From Mauremys mutica (Eukaryota > Chordata > Testudines > Geoemydidae), in contig NC_059073.1 of assembly GCF_020497125.1 (NCBI RefSeq), positions 21,411,225 through 21,475,224 of the forward strand: a stretch of 64,000 bases of DNA, read 5' to 3'. Positions 32,112 to 43,434 of this stretch are shown here, in pieces; position 1 is the first letter of the stretch; each line of letters begins with the position of its first letter. The notes beneath the pieces are model-generated. The model worked only from the letters and a program-made list of their open reading frames with translations. It ran no database searches and was not told the DNA's origin. Both the position numbers and the translations under genes were made by a program.

Positions 32112-32968
32112 GTGGATCGCAAACTAAAGGTGAATCAACCATGTAACATTGTTGCAAAAAAAGCAAACATCATTCTGGGATGTATTAGCAGGAGTGTTGT
32201 AAGCAAGACACGAGAAGTAATTCTTCCGCTCTACTCTGCGCCAATTAGGCCTCAACTGGAGTATTGTGTCCAGTTCTGGGTGCCATATTTCAGGAAGGAT
32301 GTAGACAAATTGGACAAACTCCAGAGAAGTGCAACAAAAATTATTAAAGGTCTAGAAAACATGACCTTTGAGGGAAGATTGAAAAAAATGGGTTTGTTTA
32401 GTGTGGCGAAGAGAAGACTGAGAGGGGACATGATAACAGTTTTCAAGTACATAAAAGTTTGTTACAAGGAGAAGAGAGGAAAATTGTTCTTCTTAACCTC
32501 TGAGGCTAGGACAAGAAGCAATGGGGTTAAATTGCAGCAAGGGTGGTTTAGGTTGGACCAGGGGCGGCTCTAGCAATTCCGCCGCCCCAAGCATGGCGGC
32601 ACGCCGCGGGGGGCGCGCTGGCGGTCGCCGGTCCCACGGCTCCGGTGGACCTCCTGCAGACGTGCCTGCGGAGGGTCCGCTGGTCCCGCGGCTCCGGTGG
32701 AGCATCCGCAGGCATTCCTGCGGGAGGTCCACTGGAGCTGCCTGCCGCCTTCCCGGCGACAGGCAGAGTGCCCCCCACGGCATGCCGCCCCAAGCACGTG
32801 CTTGGCGCGCTGGGGTCTGGAGCCGGCCCTGGGTTGGACATTAGGAAAAAATTCCTAACTGTCAGGGTAGTTAAGCACTGGAACAAATTGCCTAGGGAGT
32901 TTGTGGAATCTCCATCATTGGAGATTTTTAAGAGCAGGTTAGATAAACACCTGTCAGGCATGGTCTAG
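32112..32968 (+). pseudogene. CR1 ORF2 C-terminal fragment, interrupted
   Basis: This is the CR1 C-terminal region after RT motif C. It reads from MDRKLKVNQPCNIVAKKANI to RLDKHLSGMV once the 273-bp MITE and one copy of its 8-bp duplication are discounted. It lacks motifs A to C and cannot function. Confidence 0.85.
32559..32831. mobile_element. GC-rich hAT MITE with perfect 8-bp duplication (copy 2)
   Basis: The ends are CAGGGGCGGCTCTAGC and, reversed, CAGGGCCGGCTCCAGAC. GGTTGGAC is duplicated exactly (32551-32558, 32832-32839). It shares modules with copy 1 (GGAGGGTCCGCTGGTC, GGGAGGTCCACTGGAG, 'gcgctggggtctggagccgg') but is 115 bp shorter, differing in the number of internal modules. All frames of 75-153 codons crossing it are artefacts. 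Confidence 0.93.
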
Positions 32969-34014
32969 AAGATAATACTTAGTCCTGCCTTGAGTGCAAG
33001 GGACTGAACTAGATGACCTCTCGAGGTCCCTTCCAGTCCTATGATTCTATGTTAATAAATTTCTGAGTCATTCTGTTTTTTTTCAAGTGTCTTAGGATGT
33101 GCCTAAAATATACCTCTTACATAGGCAGAAATCCATAAGACAAATATAAAAATAAAAATCAATATTAAAACAAATAATTTATAGGCACCATAAGAACAGG
33201 AATCAAAGCCCTGTACTAATTATGAATATTAACGTTCTCTGCAAGAAGTCCCACTAGGTTCTATTCAGCAGGAGTAAGAGTGATGGAATCTGACCCATGA
33301 GGAGATTGTGTGGACTATATCCAGCCCTGTGTTGTATCAACCAGGCAAAGTACTAATAAACTTCAATAGGACTTTATTTTTAAAGTGGAAATCTCTTTTC
33401 CAAGCTGCTGCTTCACCCTCTGTAACTCTCACTCTGCCTCCTCAACTCCTCCCTACTCCTTCCTGTTTCCTGTCCTTTCAGATGCCCAACAGCCAGTGCC
33501 CCCAGTTCTAATAATTTCAAGCAACATCTAAACACCCTGGTGTGTAACTCTTTTAATTTCAGAGGCGTTACATCAGAATTATTCTTGCCCTTATTAGGCA
33601 ATTCACACACAAGAATTAACTAATAACTAGAATACAAAAGACAAGACTCTGGAACAAACCCTTGGAATATTACAGTGCATTATTGAAGGCAGTTGAAAGA
33701 GTGTCTGCAGCCACAATACTGCAGCTTCCCACAGAGAGAGATCTTTATTCCCTGTTAGTCGGCAAGTTACTTGAGTTAGCTTTTGCACAGACAAAGCCTT
33801 TAAATGGATGCTAAGTTTCACTCTCCATCCGCTATTGTTGTACCCAGGGTAATTCATGTCTTCAATGACTCCTAGTTAGAGGCCTTCTGTGCTGGATTCC
33901 TCGCAACAGGTGAAACTGGCAGAATAGAGTGTGATAATCAGCAACAGGTAGATGGTTGTTTCCTAAAGAACAGACAGGGCCCTGGGCAGCACAATGTACT
34001 CAGGAAAGACTGGC

Positions 34015-34095
34015 ATTGAAGTCAATGAGCAGAATACTGCTCTCACACCTGGAATTCAACAGCTACTTCAGATTTACACCACTTCACCCAAAACT
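34015..34095. repeat. palindromic repeat relic
   Basis: CATTGAAGTCAATGAGCAG lies beside 'cttcagatttacaccacttc', the centre and right arm of the dispersed palindrome type. The left arm is degraded. Confidence 0.4.
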
Positions 34096-34540
34096 GGAGA
34101 TTTGGTCCAATGGGAATTTTGCTTTAGAGAGGTGTGGGTAAAGAATGATCATTAGGACTCTAACTTATAATGATTACAGCCTAGCCAAGCAGAATGACAA
34201 CAGTGAAGAGAGCTGCAAGGTCGTTTCTCTAATGAGAGAGCTTGTGCTATTTGTACTTTGTGTTTTTATGATTAGAGAAGGAAATCAAGCAATTTCTAAG
34301 GAAGTTAATTGCTTCTTTACAAATTGCTTAGGTTTGCTGGTATGCAAAACCTTATGCCAGACAAATATTAGCACAATTTTTGCTTGAATGAATGGTGAAA
34401 AGAAAGGCAGCAGATGTAATATTATCTGCCAAAGCACTGGCAACAATGGGTCATATTCTGCTGTCATTTCCTCTGGAGCCAGGCCCATTCTCTCCCCTAG
34501 ATGACTGTACATATGGGGGTTGGGGACAGAATCTGATCTG

Positions 34541-34585
34541 TTAGTCTATAAGGTGCCACAGGACTCTTTGCTGCTTTTACAGATT
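34541..34585 (+). repeat. Penelope-like element tail fragment
   Basis: TTAGTCTATAAGGTGCCACAG followed by 'gactctttgctgcttttac' matches the tail of the Penelope-like copy, which has TTTGTCTAAGGTGCCACAAG at about 48645. The label depends on that internal match and on memory of the family's tail. Confidence 0.5.
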
Positions 34586-36321
34586 TGTTGTATTTCCTTG
34601 TAAGGACATTATGGATCCTGAGTTATTTACTGAGGGGTTTCCTATTTCTTAGAGAGGCTGGTGACCTGCCATTGTGGAAAACGGAAGCAATAAATAGCAG
34701 AAGAAATGTTTCGGCAAGGAAAGGAAAGCTCTTCGATGTCTCTTTCTGACAGCATTCAGAAAAGTTTCTTGAACTTTTTAAAACTTCCATACTTTTTTTT
34801 TTTTAATCTTTACCAAAGTGAGGTTGGGACAAAGTCTTTCAATTAAAATGAAAGAAGAGCAATCCCCTCTCCTTTGAACTCAGGTTCTCAGCTAATGGGG
34901 CACGATTTAGGCCCATTGCATCTCCAATCGCAACATCTCAATGCCCTCTCACTAAGACACCTGGCCTGATTTGAGCTTCTCTGTGCTTGTCTTTTCAACC
35001 CATCTCCATTTAATGATGAATTATGATGTTCATCCCAAAGCTGGATGAAAAGAAGTGTTAGTTGAAAAGCCGAGAAGGAAGAAAGACTCTGTCTTTTATA
35101 CTTATCACTAGAATTACCTGGCCTCAGAGCTGGAATTTCTCAGAGCAGCTCATCAGACCAGACTGATTCCCCCCACTATTCAACGGACAGTACATTTTAA
35201 AACCCAAAATGTTTTCAACTATCTTTAGCTACTGCTTTCCTTCCGCTCAACCCCCCTGCTCTATAATGCACCCCCATATAGTCACCGAATACCATTTTGT
35301 AAGGCTTTTTAACGTGTTTTCTAATCTGTATTTGTAGTCCCCATGCCGGCTCAGTGTTGTCTTCCTCTTTTCAAATGACATATTTATAATGGAGCAAGGA
35401 AACTGAAAGTTCTGGTTGATGTGGAGACAAAAAATATCAAAGAAGTTTATGCTTTATTACTTTCTTTGGAGCTCGGCCGTCTTCACTTTAATTAGGTTTT
35501 CACATTGGCTGAAGTCTCAGAGGTGACCACAGTCCAGATCCCTTTAGAGGAGAGATTTTAAAATAAGATCACCCTCCATGCCACAATCTTCCATCAGTTT
35601 TGAATAGATTCCTAGGCAAGTGGCTGCTTCCTCCATTCTAGAAATGATGTGAAACAGTAACTGTCCCTGCTTGAAGATGCTATGCTGCCTTTTATATTAA
35701 ATGTGAAGGCAGTGTGTATTTGTCATTGACATAATTATGGTAGGACCCCTACTTGCTAGACTGCCACAGTGATCCAGATATATGCAGGTTGCTGTCCAAG
35801 AGATTAGCAGCGTGTTCATTCCTTGTCCCTTCTCCATCCCTGACTGAGAGTTGTTCTGAATCAGCCTGAGAGGAGACGCATCCTCCATTCCCTTCCCCTC
35901 ACTACGTCCCTTTCGATCATCAGTCTGTCTCCATCCTGTCGTTATTCCCAGTGGGATTGAGACCTACAAGATGATGAATAGTAATCGCGTGTCTCTAAAA
36001 GCTGGAATCATAAGGCTGGCGGATTATTTGTGTTGTGTTACGTCATGAGTTTGTGCGTGTTTGACTAATATATTGTGCGGCAAGGGATTGAACAGCCTTG
36101 AGTGTGGCACTTGTTCTCTCCTGGGCTGGTGAGAGATCCCATCAGATTATGTTGGCACCAGCATTTTGCAGTAGCCTGCCATAAAAACCATTATCCCTTC
36201 TCCTCTGTCCCTAAATGGAACCAACTGCTGACTCCTGTCTGCTGCCACCACAGTAATATGCACAGGGCCCACCACAGGACGCTCAGAGAGGGCTAATGAA
36301 TAATGTTTTGAGGCACCCACA

Positions 36322-36369
36322 CATATGTGTGTGTGTGTGTGTTTGTGTGTGTGTATATATATATATATG
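36322..36369. repeat. compound (GT)n-(AT)n microsatellite
   Basis: About ten GT units, broken once by GTTT, run into about seven AT units. A chance open frame in both directions crosses it. Confidence 0.95.
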
Positions 36370-36779
36370 GCTACATTTGAGGGTGCTCCCAAACCATCTT
36401 TTTAATTCTTTCCAAATATCTCTCGATATAATGGGTGGGGTTTTTCAAAAGGGAGTCCAGAGCACAAGTTCCACTCACAGCCAATGGGATTTGTGTTCCT
36501 AACTCATGGAGGGGCTTTTGAAACCTTTGTTTTTGAAACTATCCGCTGAAGAGGTGGAGGGTCACCGCTGTCAGCTGCCTAACAGAGCTCAGCTGATTGT
36601 GCTGGGGTCCTGAATCTAGTTATTCCACCCTTATGAGAGCTGGGTGGGACCATGAACAGCTGATAGCATTCAGAAAAGTTTTGCAAGGGAGAATCTGAAA
36701 CCTAAGTGGGGCTCATGCCGATACCACAGTGATGAGTGTGGTATAAATGCCTAGGTAGGCTACCGAACAATAGATTAGA

Positions 36780-36955
36780 TGGGGGCCTGGTTTGTAAGTA
36801 TGCTCTTGGAGAATATCGTCACTGGAGCTGGATGGTATAGTTTCCAGCTTGAGTAGAAATACCTATGCTAGCTCTGATCAAGCTAGCGCTGCTATGTCTT
36901 CCTGAGCTGGACATTGAGCCAGATCCAGTGTAGACATATCTGTAGTCTAGAATAG
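36780..36955. mobile_element. MITE relic of the GTGTAGACATACC-end type
   Basis: The right end 'ccagtgtagacatatctg' resembles the ends of the MITEs at 20624 and 39562. The inner text TAGCTCTGATCAAGCTAGCG is palindromic around TGATCA. The left end is not clear. Confidence 0.4.
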
Positions 36956-37297
36956 GGGTGTGTATGTGAACAGGTCAGCAGGACCAGTTTCCTTTTACTA
37001 CAAAGGAAGCTGAGGCAAACCTATAGGTTGAGTTTGTTGCAACTAAGCAGATCAGTTTCTTTTACCTAGGAAAGGTTCCATGGGAATGGAATGCATATGT
37101 TTTAGATTAAAACAAGACCAGGTCTCTTTAATGTGATGCTGGAAGCTGCTGTTTTGTTGGCCAGGCACTCTACATGGCAAGGAAGATAAGAGTAAAACCA
37201 TTACAGTTGCATCCTCTTTGGGAAAATGATCAGGCAGACAGTTATACTATGCTCTGGTAAATGATAACAGGTGTCTGTTTGTGTCTACTGAATGAGG

Positions 37298-37382
37298 GCC
37301 ACATTCAGACCTGGTGAAAGCAGGAGCCTGTCTGTTGACCTTAAAGGAGTCACGCCTACTTACACCAGGCCACATCTTGGCC
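37298..37382. repeat. palindromic MITE-like repeat
   Basis: The left arm GGGCCACATTCAGACCTGGTG pairs with the right arm CACCAGGCCACATCTTGGCCC. The centre has GTTGACCTTAAAGGAGTC. Both outer arms are still recognisable, so this is one of the best kept of its type. Confidence 0.6.
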
Positions 37383-37904
37383 CTGTATGACTTACATTAG
37401 AATTCTACAATTATCGAGTATAATTGCCCACTGATGAAATCACTAATGCTCATCCACATGCACAGTAAAGTGGAGAGAGAGACAGACAGATGTTTGATGT
37501 AATAAGTATTAAGCTGGGTCTCATTCAATCTCTGCCCAATGAAAGGTTACTTATTGCATATTCTGCAGGAGAGCCATTTGCGCTTCCCATTTACAAACCG
37601 GCTGAAATGTAATCTCCACCCCAGATAGCCATCAGCAGGAAGGTCTCCAGACAAATTAGCCAGGTTAAAAAAGAAGAACATTCACCTTCAAATCAAATTC
37701 ACTGCACTCTTCTGGCCCCATCAGTATGCCTGCTCCCTTGGAAGAGGCTATGTAGAGTTGCAGAATCTAGATATCTGTAATGGAGTCAGAAGTTCCCTTG
37801 CTTTTAGTTTTAGTTACAGAGCTCAGTATTCACACCAGGCAAAATTCACCGTGGTGCAGAAAGCCAATACAAGGACCACTGTATCACGTAAGTGGCAATT
37901 ATAT

Positions 37905-37970
37905 GTTTGCCTCTTGCATAGCACAATAGGGTCCTGGTCCCCGATGAGGTTGTAGAAATAATGAAGAAGA
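37905..37970 (+). repeat. MIR-like SINE tail fragment
   Basis: 'tcttgcatagcacaataggg' followed by TCCTGGTCC is the 3' part of the SINE family (compare 16885-16920). Confidence 0.4.
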
Positions 37971-38676
37971 AGAATAACTACTGTATGACTTCCCTATGTA
38001 CTATCGTGAATTTCAGCAACCGTTCTTTCCTGCACAATCCCTCATTAAAAAACCTTCTGAGCTCCCTATTTCTATTCCACTGCTACCCAGTCAATACTCC
38101 ATTCAGCTACCCACCTGCACCAGCTTTATCCTCAGACCACTGGATTGCAGCCATTAACCCTCAACAGTACTTTAAATCTTGAAGGCTAGAAAGCGGATTG
38201 AAATGCATTAAAAAGAAGGTGACACAGTCAAAAACATTTGATGCAATTTGTGGAGTAGGTAGCAATATTAACTTGCTGAGGTTACTATAAATTCTTCATT
38301 ACTTATGCACATAACGTTAATGATAGGAGGAGACCAAGGTTCTATCTCCAAAGAAAGAATTTTTCAGAGAAATGACAAATGACTTTTACAAATATTCAAA
38401 TGTACTAATTCTCATGAAATAATTTCCCCCTGCAGATATGCCCTAATAGGAACATGACAGTTGCCAATTAAGATAATTAACTATGTTCCCTCTCTTCTCT
38501 GAATTATCACGGAGCAGACAAGGGGCTTAGTCCAGGGCTCATTGGGCAGGCAAAACTGATGCAAGGTTTAGAATAGAGTTAGTCTCAAGATCATAGAATG
38601 ACAGAAATGTAGAGGTAGAAGAGATCTCGAGTGCTGAGGCAGGACAAGATCATCCCTGACAGGTGTTTGTCTAAGC

Positions 38677-39519
38677 CAGTGGTCTCCAACCTTTTTAAGC
38701 ACAAGATCACTTTCTGAATGTAAGTGCAACCCAGGATCTACCTCAAAGAAAATATAGAAATAGCAGTAATCACACAAACCCAAACACCCTTGCCCTGCCC
38801 CTTCCATAAGGCCACTCACTCCATCCCCCCTCCCTCCGTTGCTCGCTCTCCCCCACCCTCACTCACAGGGGATTGGGGTACGGGAGGGGGTGCGGGCTCT
38901 GGGCTGGGGCCGAGGGGTTTGGAGTGTGGGAGGGGCTCTGGGCTGAGCCTGGGGCAGGTGGTTGGGGTGCAGGAGAGGTTCAGGGTGCAGGCTCTGGGAG
39001 GGAGTTAGAATGTGGGAAGGGGTTCTGACCTGGGGCAGGGAGTTGGGATGTGGGCTCCGGCCAGGTGCCGCTTACCTCAGGTGGCTCCCGGGCAGTTCCC
39101 TGCCTTCCCTGGCCCCACGCCTCTCATGGAAGCAGCTGGCACATTCTTGTGGCCCCTGGCAGGAGCAAGGGGTCTCTGTGTGCTGCCCCTGTCTGCAGGC
39201 ACCACCCCCACAGGTCCCATTGGCTGGGAATGGGGAACCGCAGCCAATGGTAGCTGTGAGGGTGGTACCTGTGGATGGGTGCAGCACACGGAGACACCTG
39301 TCCTTCCCCCCCAGGAGCCGCTGCCTGACATGCCAGCCGCCTCCAGGAGTGGCGCAGGGGCCAGGGCAGGCCTTAGCCCCACTGTGCCATTGGACTGTTA
39401 GTGGCCGATCTCCCAGTTTGGCTGCAGGAGGGTTGGCAACCCTAGTCTGAGACTGAGATCAACTGTCAGAGACGCCACAATCGACCAGTCGATCACAATC
39501 TACCGGTTTGTGACCATGG
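38677..39519. mobile_element. hAT-like element in CR1, 0.84 kb
   Basis: It starts CAGTGGTCTCCAACC and ends near GGTTTGTGACCATG, the eroded complement. Flanks GTCTAAGC and GTTTAACA may be a decayed 8-bp duplication. The interior (38810-39400) is GC-rich with short repeated 'ggctctgggctgg'-like units. The overlapping frames of up to 162 codons here on both strands show no hAT transposase motif and are compositional. Confidence 0.7.
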
Positions 39520-39561
39520 GTTTAACATATTCTTAAATTCCAGTGCTTAGCTATCCTTTTA

Positions 39562-39828
39562 GGGTACATCTAAACTGTGACAAAACAGCTGTGGCAATAG
39601 GTCGACTGACTTGGGCTCATGGGGATTGGGTTGTAGGACTATAAAATTGTGGGGTAGACATTCGGGCTCGGGTTGGAGCCCGAGTTCTGAGACCCTCTCC
39701 CCTCACATGGTCTTAGATCCCAAGCCCAAATGTCTATGCTGCAGTTTTATAGCCCCATGGCCTGAGCCAGCTGGCCCGGGCTCCGAGACCTGATGCCACG
39801 TGTTTTTATTTGCAGTGTAGACATACCC
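39562..39828. mobile_element. Harbinger-like MITE (GGGTACATCTAAACTG ends)
   Basis: The left end GGGTACATCTAAACTG matches the reversed right end GGGTATGTCTACACTG. It is flanked by TTA and ATA. The interior holds a hairpin (GGGCTCGG / CCGAGTTC area, 'cgggctcgggttggagcccg') and mirrored segments CTATAAAATTG / 'cagttttatag'. It is related to the MITE at 20624. Confidence 0.75.
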
Positions 39829-39945
39829 ATAGTTTAGAAAGCTTTTCCTAATATCTAGCCTAAATCTCTCTCACTGAATATTAAGATGATTGCTTCTTGT
39901 CCTACCTTCAGTGGACTTGGAGAACCTCTTCTTTCTAACACACTG

Positions 39946-40854
39946 AATTCAGAGCTGGATTTTGAACACCTCGTACCTCCAGTTTATTTGGATCTGAAAT
40001 TTTGGTTCCAGCCAATCTCTAGTTCAGAATAGTACTGAAAAGCTGCAAAATGTTGAGTATACATCAGTACAGCATCTGTTCTTGGAGAGAATGATTGTAA
40101 TAATTTGATATCTATAGCCATACTGGGAATTTATATTTGGTTTTCATAAGTGACAGCACCTTTATGAATTATTTACTTTCTGGATTTGTTATTACTACAG
40201 TTAAAACCCCCTACAAATTACTATAGATCTTAAAAACTCTTATTGGCCTTTTTTACATTGACAGCAGTCAAAGTCTCTCTGCTCCAAGCCTGCTGGGCAT
40301 TACAAGTTAATGGCTGAAACTGACTAGCTGTAAAACAATGATTAATGGAAAAATCTCAAGTCTCCCTATTGAAGTTTGCTCTAGAGCTAGGCTCACATAG
40401 CAGCATCTACAATATTTCTCAGAGTCAGCTCTGCAATCCCCTGAAGATGAAAAATGGCACCTCGATATATTTCTAGGATAGCTTGTTCTCTTAACATTGA
40501 CTCTGTTATGCGAGAAAATGGTACTCTAAAATATGTGACTAAATATTGGGGTATTTTTATTATGCAGAATGAGCTTATTTTAGATTTCATAAATTAACAT
40601 GCCAGGAATATCTCCCTTAACAAATCACTGTTTAATTACTATTTAAATTCCAGTTTATTTACTAGAACAGGTGACATTTCCTTAAAACCAGGTAGTTTAT
40701 GAAGCTAAAGATATACCCACTTCTCCCCACAAGGAATAAAACACTTAAAAACCAAGGAAAGTCATAAAGCAGTCCTGAAAAGTTCAGTGCAGACAACTGG
40801 GAAAAATATAGCTACATGGATTTTTGTAATTAGAATGAATATTGACAGGTTAAT
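39946..40854. other. no gene recognised
   Basis: AT-rich DNA without supported features. The 65-codon frame at 40393-40590 has no domain. Confidence 0.55.
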
Positions 40855-41407
40855 GCATATGAAGTCACAGACATGCTAAATGGCTTTTTTGTTTTAGTTT
40901 TCACCAAAAACTTTAGGAGCATGTGGGCATCTAATATAGTGAATGCCAGTGAAAATGAGGTAAGATCAGAGGCTAAAATAGGGAAAGAACAAGTTAAAAG
41001 TTACTTAGACAAGTTAGATGCCTTCAAGTCACCAGGGCCTGATTAAATAAATCCTAGAATACTCAAGGAGATGACAGAAGTGGTATCTGAGCCATTAGTG
41101 ATTATCTTTGAAAAGTCATGGAAGATGGAAGAGATTCCAGAGGACTGGAAAAGGGCAAATATAGTGCAAATTTATAAAAAAAGGGAATAAAGACACCCCG
41201 GGGGAATTACAGACCAGCCAGCTTAACTTCAGTAGCTGGAAAGATAATGTAGCAAATAATCAAGCAACCAATTTGCAAACACCTAGAGGATAATAAGGGG
41301 ATGAGTAACAGTCAGCATGGATTTGTCAATAACAAATCATGTCAAACTAACCTAAAAACTTTCTTTGATGGGGTTACAAGCCATGTAGATGGGAGAAAGT
41401 AGTATAT

Positions 41408-41761
41408 GTGGTATATCGTGACTTTAGTAAGGCTTTTGATAATGTCTCGCATGACTTTCTCATAAACGAACTAGGGAAATGCAACCTAAATGGAGCTACT
41501 ATAAAGTGTGTGCAAAACTGGTTGGAAATTCATTCCCAGAGAGTAGGTTCACAGTCAAGCTGGAAGGGCATATCAAGTGGGGTTCCACAGGGATTAGTTC
41601 TGGGTCCGGTTCTGTTCAATATCTTCACCAATGATTTAGATAATGGCATAGATAGTTCACTTATAAAGTTTGTGGATGATACCAAGCTGGGAGGGTTACA
41701 AGTGCTTTGGAGGATAGGATTAAAATTCAAAATGATCTGGACAAAGGGAGAAATGGTCTGA
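41408..41761 (+). pseudogene. CR1 reverse transcriptase, motifs A to C
   Basis: A 117-codon open piece carries motif A with its Asp (YRDFSKAFD), the motif B region and FVDDTK as motif C. The frame is lost soon after motif C (shift and stops near 41760). It is a fragment of a dead CR1. Confidence 0.85.
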
Positions 41762-41989
41762 AGTAAATAGGATGAAATTCAATAAGGACAAATGAAAAGT
41801 ACGCCACTGAAGAAGGAACAATCAGTTGCACACACAGAAAATGGGAAATGACTGCCTGGGAAGCAGTACTGCAGAAAGGGATCTGGGGGTCATAGCGGAT
41901 CACAAGCTAAATATGAGTCAACAGTATAGAACTGTTGCAAAAAGAGCAAACATCATTCTGGGTTGCATTAGCAGAAGTGTTGAAAGTAA

Positions 41990-42894
41990 GGGCTTGGCTA
42001 CACTTGCAAGTTGCAGCGCTGGTAGAGGCTTTCCAGCGCTGCAATTAGTAACTGTCCACACCTGCAAGGCACATCCAGCGCTGCAACTCCCTGGCTGCAG
42101 CGCTGGCTGTACACCTGGCCAGGTTGGGGTGTAGCGATTGCAGCGCTGGTGATCCAGCGCTGCTCATCAAGTGTGGACACACACCAGCGCTTTTATTGGC
42201 CTCCAGGGAATAAGGAGATATCCCAGAATGCTTTAAACTAAATTACTCCCTTTGTTTTGTTATGCAGCCTCTCTTTGTTTTGTTGTGAACCTCCGGAGGA
42301 GCTCCGTTTCGCTCCGTTTCTACCGGAGCTGCTTATCAGCTCCTGTTTGCTGTGATCAATCTGTGAACAATCAAATGAGATCCTCCTCCCTGTTGTGAAT
42401 GAGCTCTGTGGAGCTCCTCCGTTGCTGCTGCTATCTAAAAAACAAACACAGCTCCTGTTTGCTGTGATCATCTGTACCTGGCTGTAAACAATCAAATGAG
42501 AGGCAGGCAGGGAAACAGCGGGGAGTCTGTTGCCTACATGCTGTTTGCAATTAAGAGTTAAGACTAAGGGGTCGGAAAAATGTTCTGATTTTTCAAGTCA
42601 GGAAGCTAAACACACAGTGTTGGCTCCAAAAATCCACTCTCTCTTTCCCCCCGCTCCCTGTCACACTAGACCCCACTCCACCCCCCTCTTTTGAAAAGCA
42701 CGTTGCGGCCACTTGAATGCTGGGATAGCTGCCCATAATGCATCACTCCCAACAGCGCTGGAAATGCTGCAAATGTGGCCACACACCAGCGCTGGTAGCT
42801 GTGAGTGTGGCCACACACCAGCGCTGCTCCTACACAGCTGGATGACCAGCGCTGCAAACTACCAGCGCTGCAAACTGTAAGTGTAGCCAAGCCC
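41990..42894. mobile_element. 905-bp Harbinger-type non-autonomous element, CAGCGCTG-rich
   Basis: The ends are GGGCTTGGCTACACTTGCAA and, reversed, GGGCTTGGCTACACTTACAG, flanked by TAA (41987-41989) and TTA (42895-42897). The palindromic octamer CAGCGCTG occurs six times near the left end, plus one CAGCGCTT, and five times near the right end, none in the middle. An inner motif 'gctgggatagctgcccata' (near 42719) echoes 'gtgggatagcttcccacag' of the 4.8-kb Harbinger (near 14700). The middle has a direct duplication (AGCTCCTGTTTGCTGTGATCA, about 42329 and 42451, each followed by AACAATCAAATGAGA). No transposase frame was seen. Confidence 0.82.
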
Positions 42895-43434
42895 TTAGAC
42901 ATGTGAAGTAATTCTTCTGCTCTACTCCGCATGGATTAGGCCTCATTATTAAATCCAATCTGGGTGTCACATTTCAGGAAGGATGACGATAGATTGAAGA
43001 GAGTCCAAAGAAGAGCAACAAAAATGATTAAAGGTCTAGAAAACATGACCTTTGAGGGAAGATTGAAAAAAATTGGGTTTGCTTAGTCTGGAGAAGAGAA
43101 GACTGAGAGAGGACATGATAACAGTTTTCAAGTACATGAAAGGTTGTTACAAGGAGGAGGGAGAAAACTCGTTCTTCTTAATCTCTGAGGATGACAAGAA
43201 GCAATGGACTTAAATTGCAGCAAGGGTGGTTTAGGTTGGACATTAGGAGAAACTTCCTGTCAGGATAGTTAAGCACTGGAGAAAATTGTCTAGGGGGGTT
43301 GTGGAATCTCCTTTTAAGAACAGGTTAGACAAACTCCTGTCAGGGATGGTCTAGCTAATATGTAGACCTGCCACGAATAAAGGGGACTGGACTAGAAGAC
43401 CTCTCAAGGTCCCTTCCAATTCTACAATTCTATG

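Larger units (their letters stand above)
31971..33051 (+). mobile_element. CR1 LINE, 5'-truncated, split by a GC-rich hAT
   Basis: It starts within the RT just after motif C (GGATGAAATTCAATAAGGAC) and runs to the 3' terminus CCTATGATTCTATG. The hAT MITE at 32559-32831 interrupts it with an exact duplication of CR1 sequence (GGTTGGAC). Frames: 32112-32558 ([37 protein letters not shown]) and after the MITE to about 32968 (LDIRKKFLTVRVVKHWNKLP). Confidence 0.9.
33052..38588. other. longest stretch without a recognised gene
   Basis: 5.5 kb without a supported coding region. It contains small repeats listed separately (34015, 34541, 36322, 36780, 37298, 37905), a T-run at 34793-34804 and AT-rich DNA. 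Frames of 60-84 codons throughout have no recognisable domains. Confidence 0.55.
38589..39945 (-). mobile_element. CR1 3' end (minus), split by a hAT and a MITE
   Basis: The reversed CR1 tail begins GATCATAGAATGACAGAAAT and reaches GACAGGTGTTTGTCTAA. After the hAT (38677-39519) it continues 'attcttaaattccagtgctt'. After the MITE (39562-39828) it continues 'cctaatatctagcctaaatc', TTCTTGTCCTACCTTCAGTG and GGAGAACC. This gives three CR1 pieces in one order. The right limit is approximate. Confidence 0.8.
40855..43434 (+). mobile_element. CR1 LINE, decayed, split by a Harbinger-type element
   Basis: It runs from the linker before the RT ('gacaagttagatgccttcaa', stop at GPD*INPRI) through RT motif A ([14 protein letters not shown]), the motif B region ([20 protein letters not shown]) and motif C ([10 protein letters not shown]) to the tail ending TTCTACAATTCTATG. 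A 905-bp element is inserted at 41990. Several stops and frameshifts are present. The 5' limit is approximate. Confidence 0.85.

Noticed and set aside
32493..32961. 137-, 107- and 96-codon frames on both strands
   Set aside because: They cross the second GC-rich MITE and its CR1 host. No domain except CR1 text in the true CR1 frame.
38962..39450. 162- and 129-codon overlapping frames
   Set aside because: They are inside the GC-rich interior of a hAT-like element. No transposase motif and no conservation between frames.
41990..42894. CRISPR-like array because of repeated CAGCGCTG
   Set aside because: Spacing is irregular, the repeat is only 8 bp, and it lies at both ends of a transposon in a vertebrate genome.
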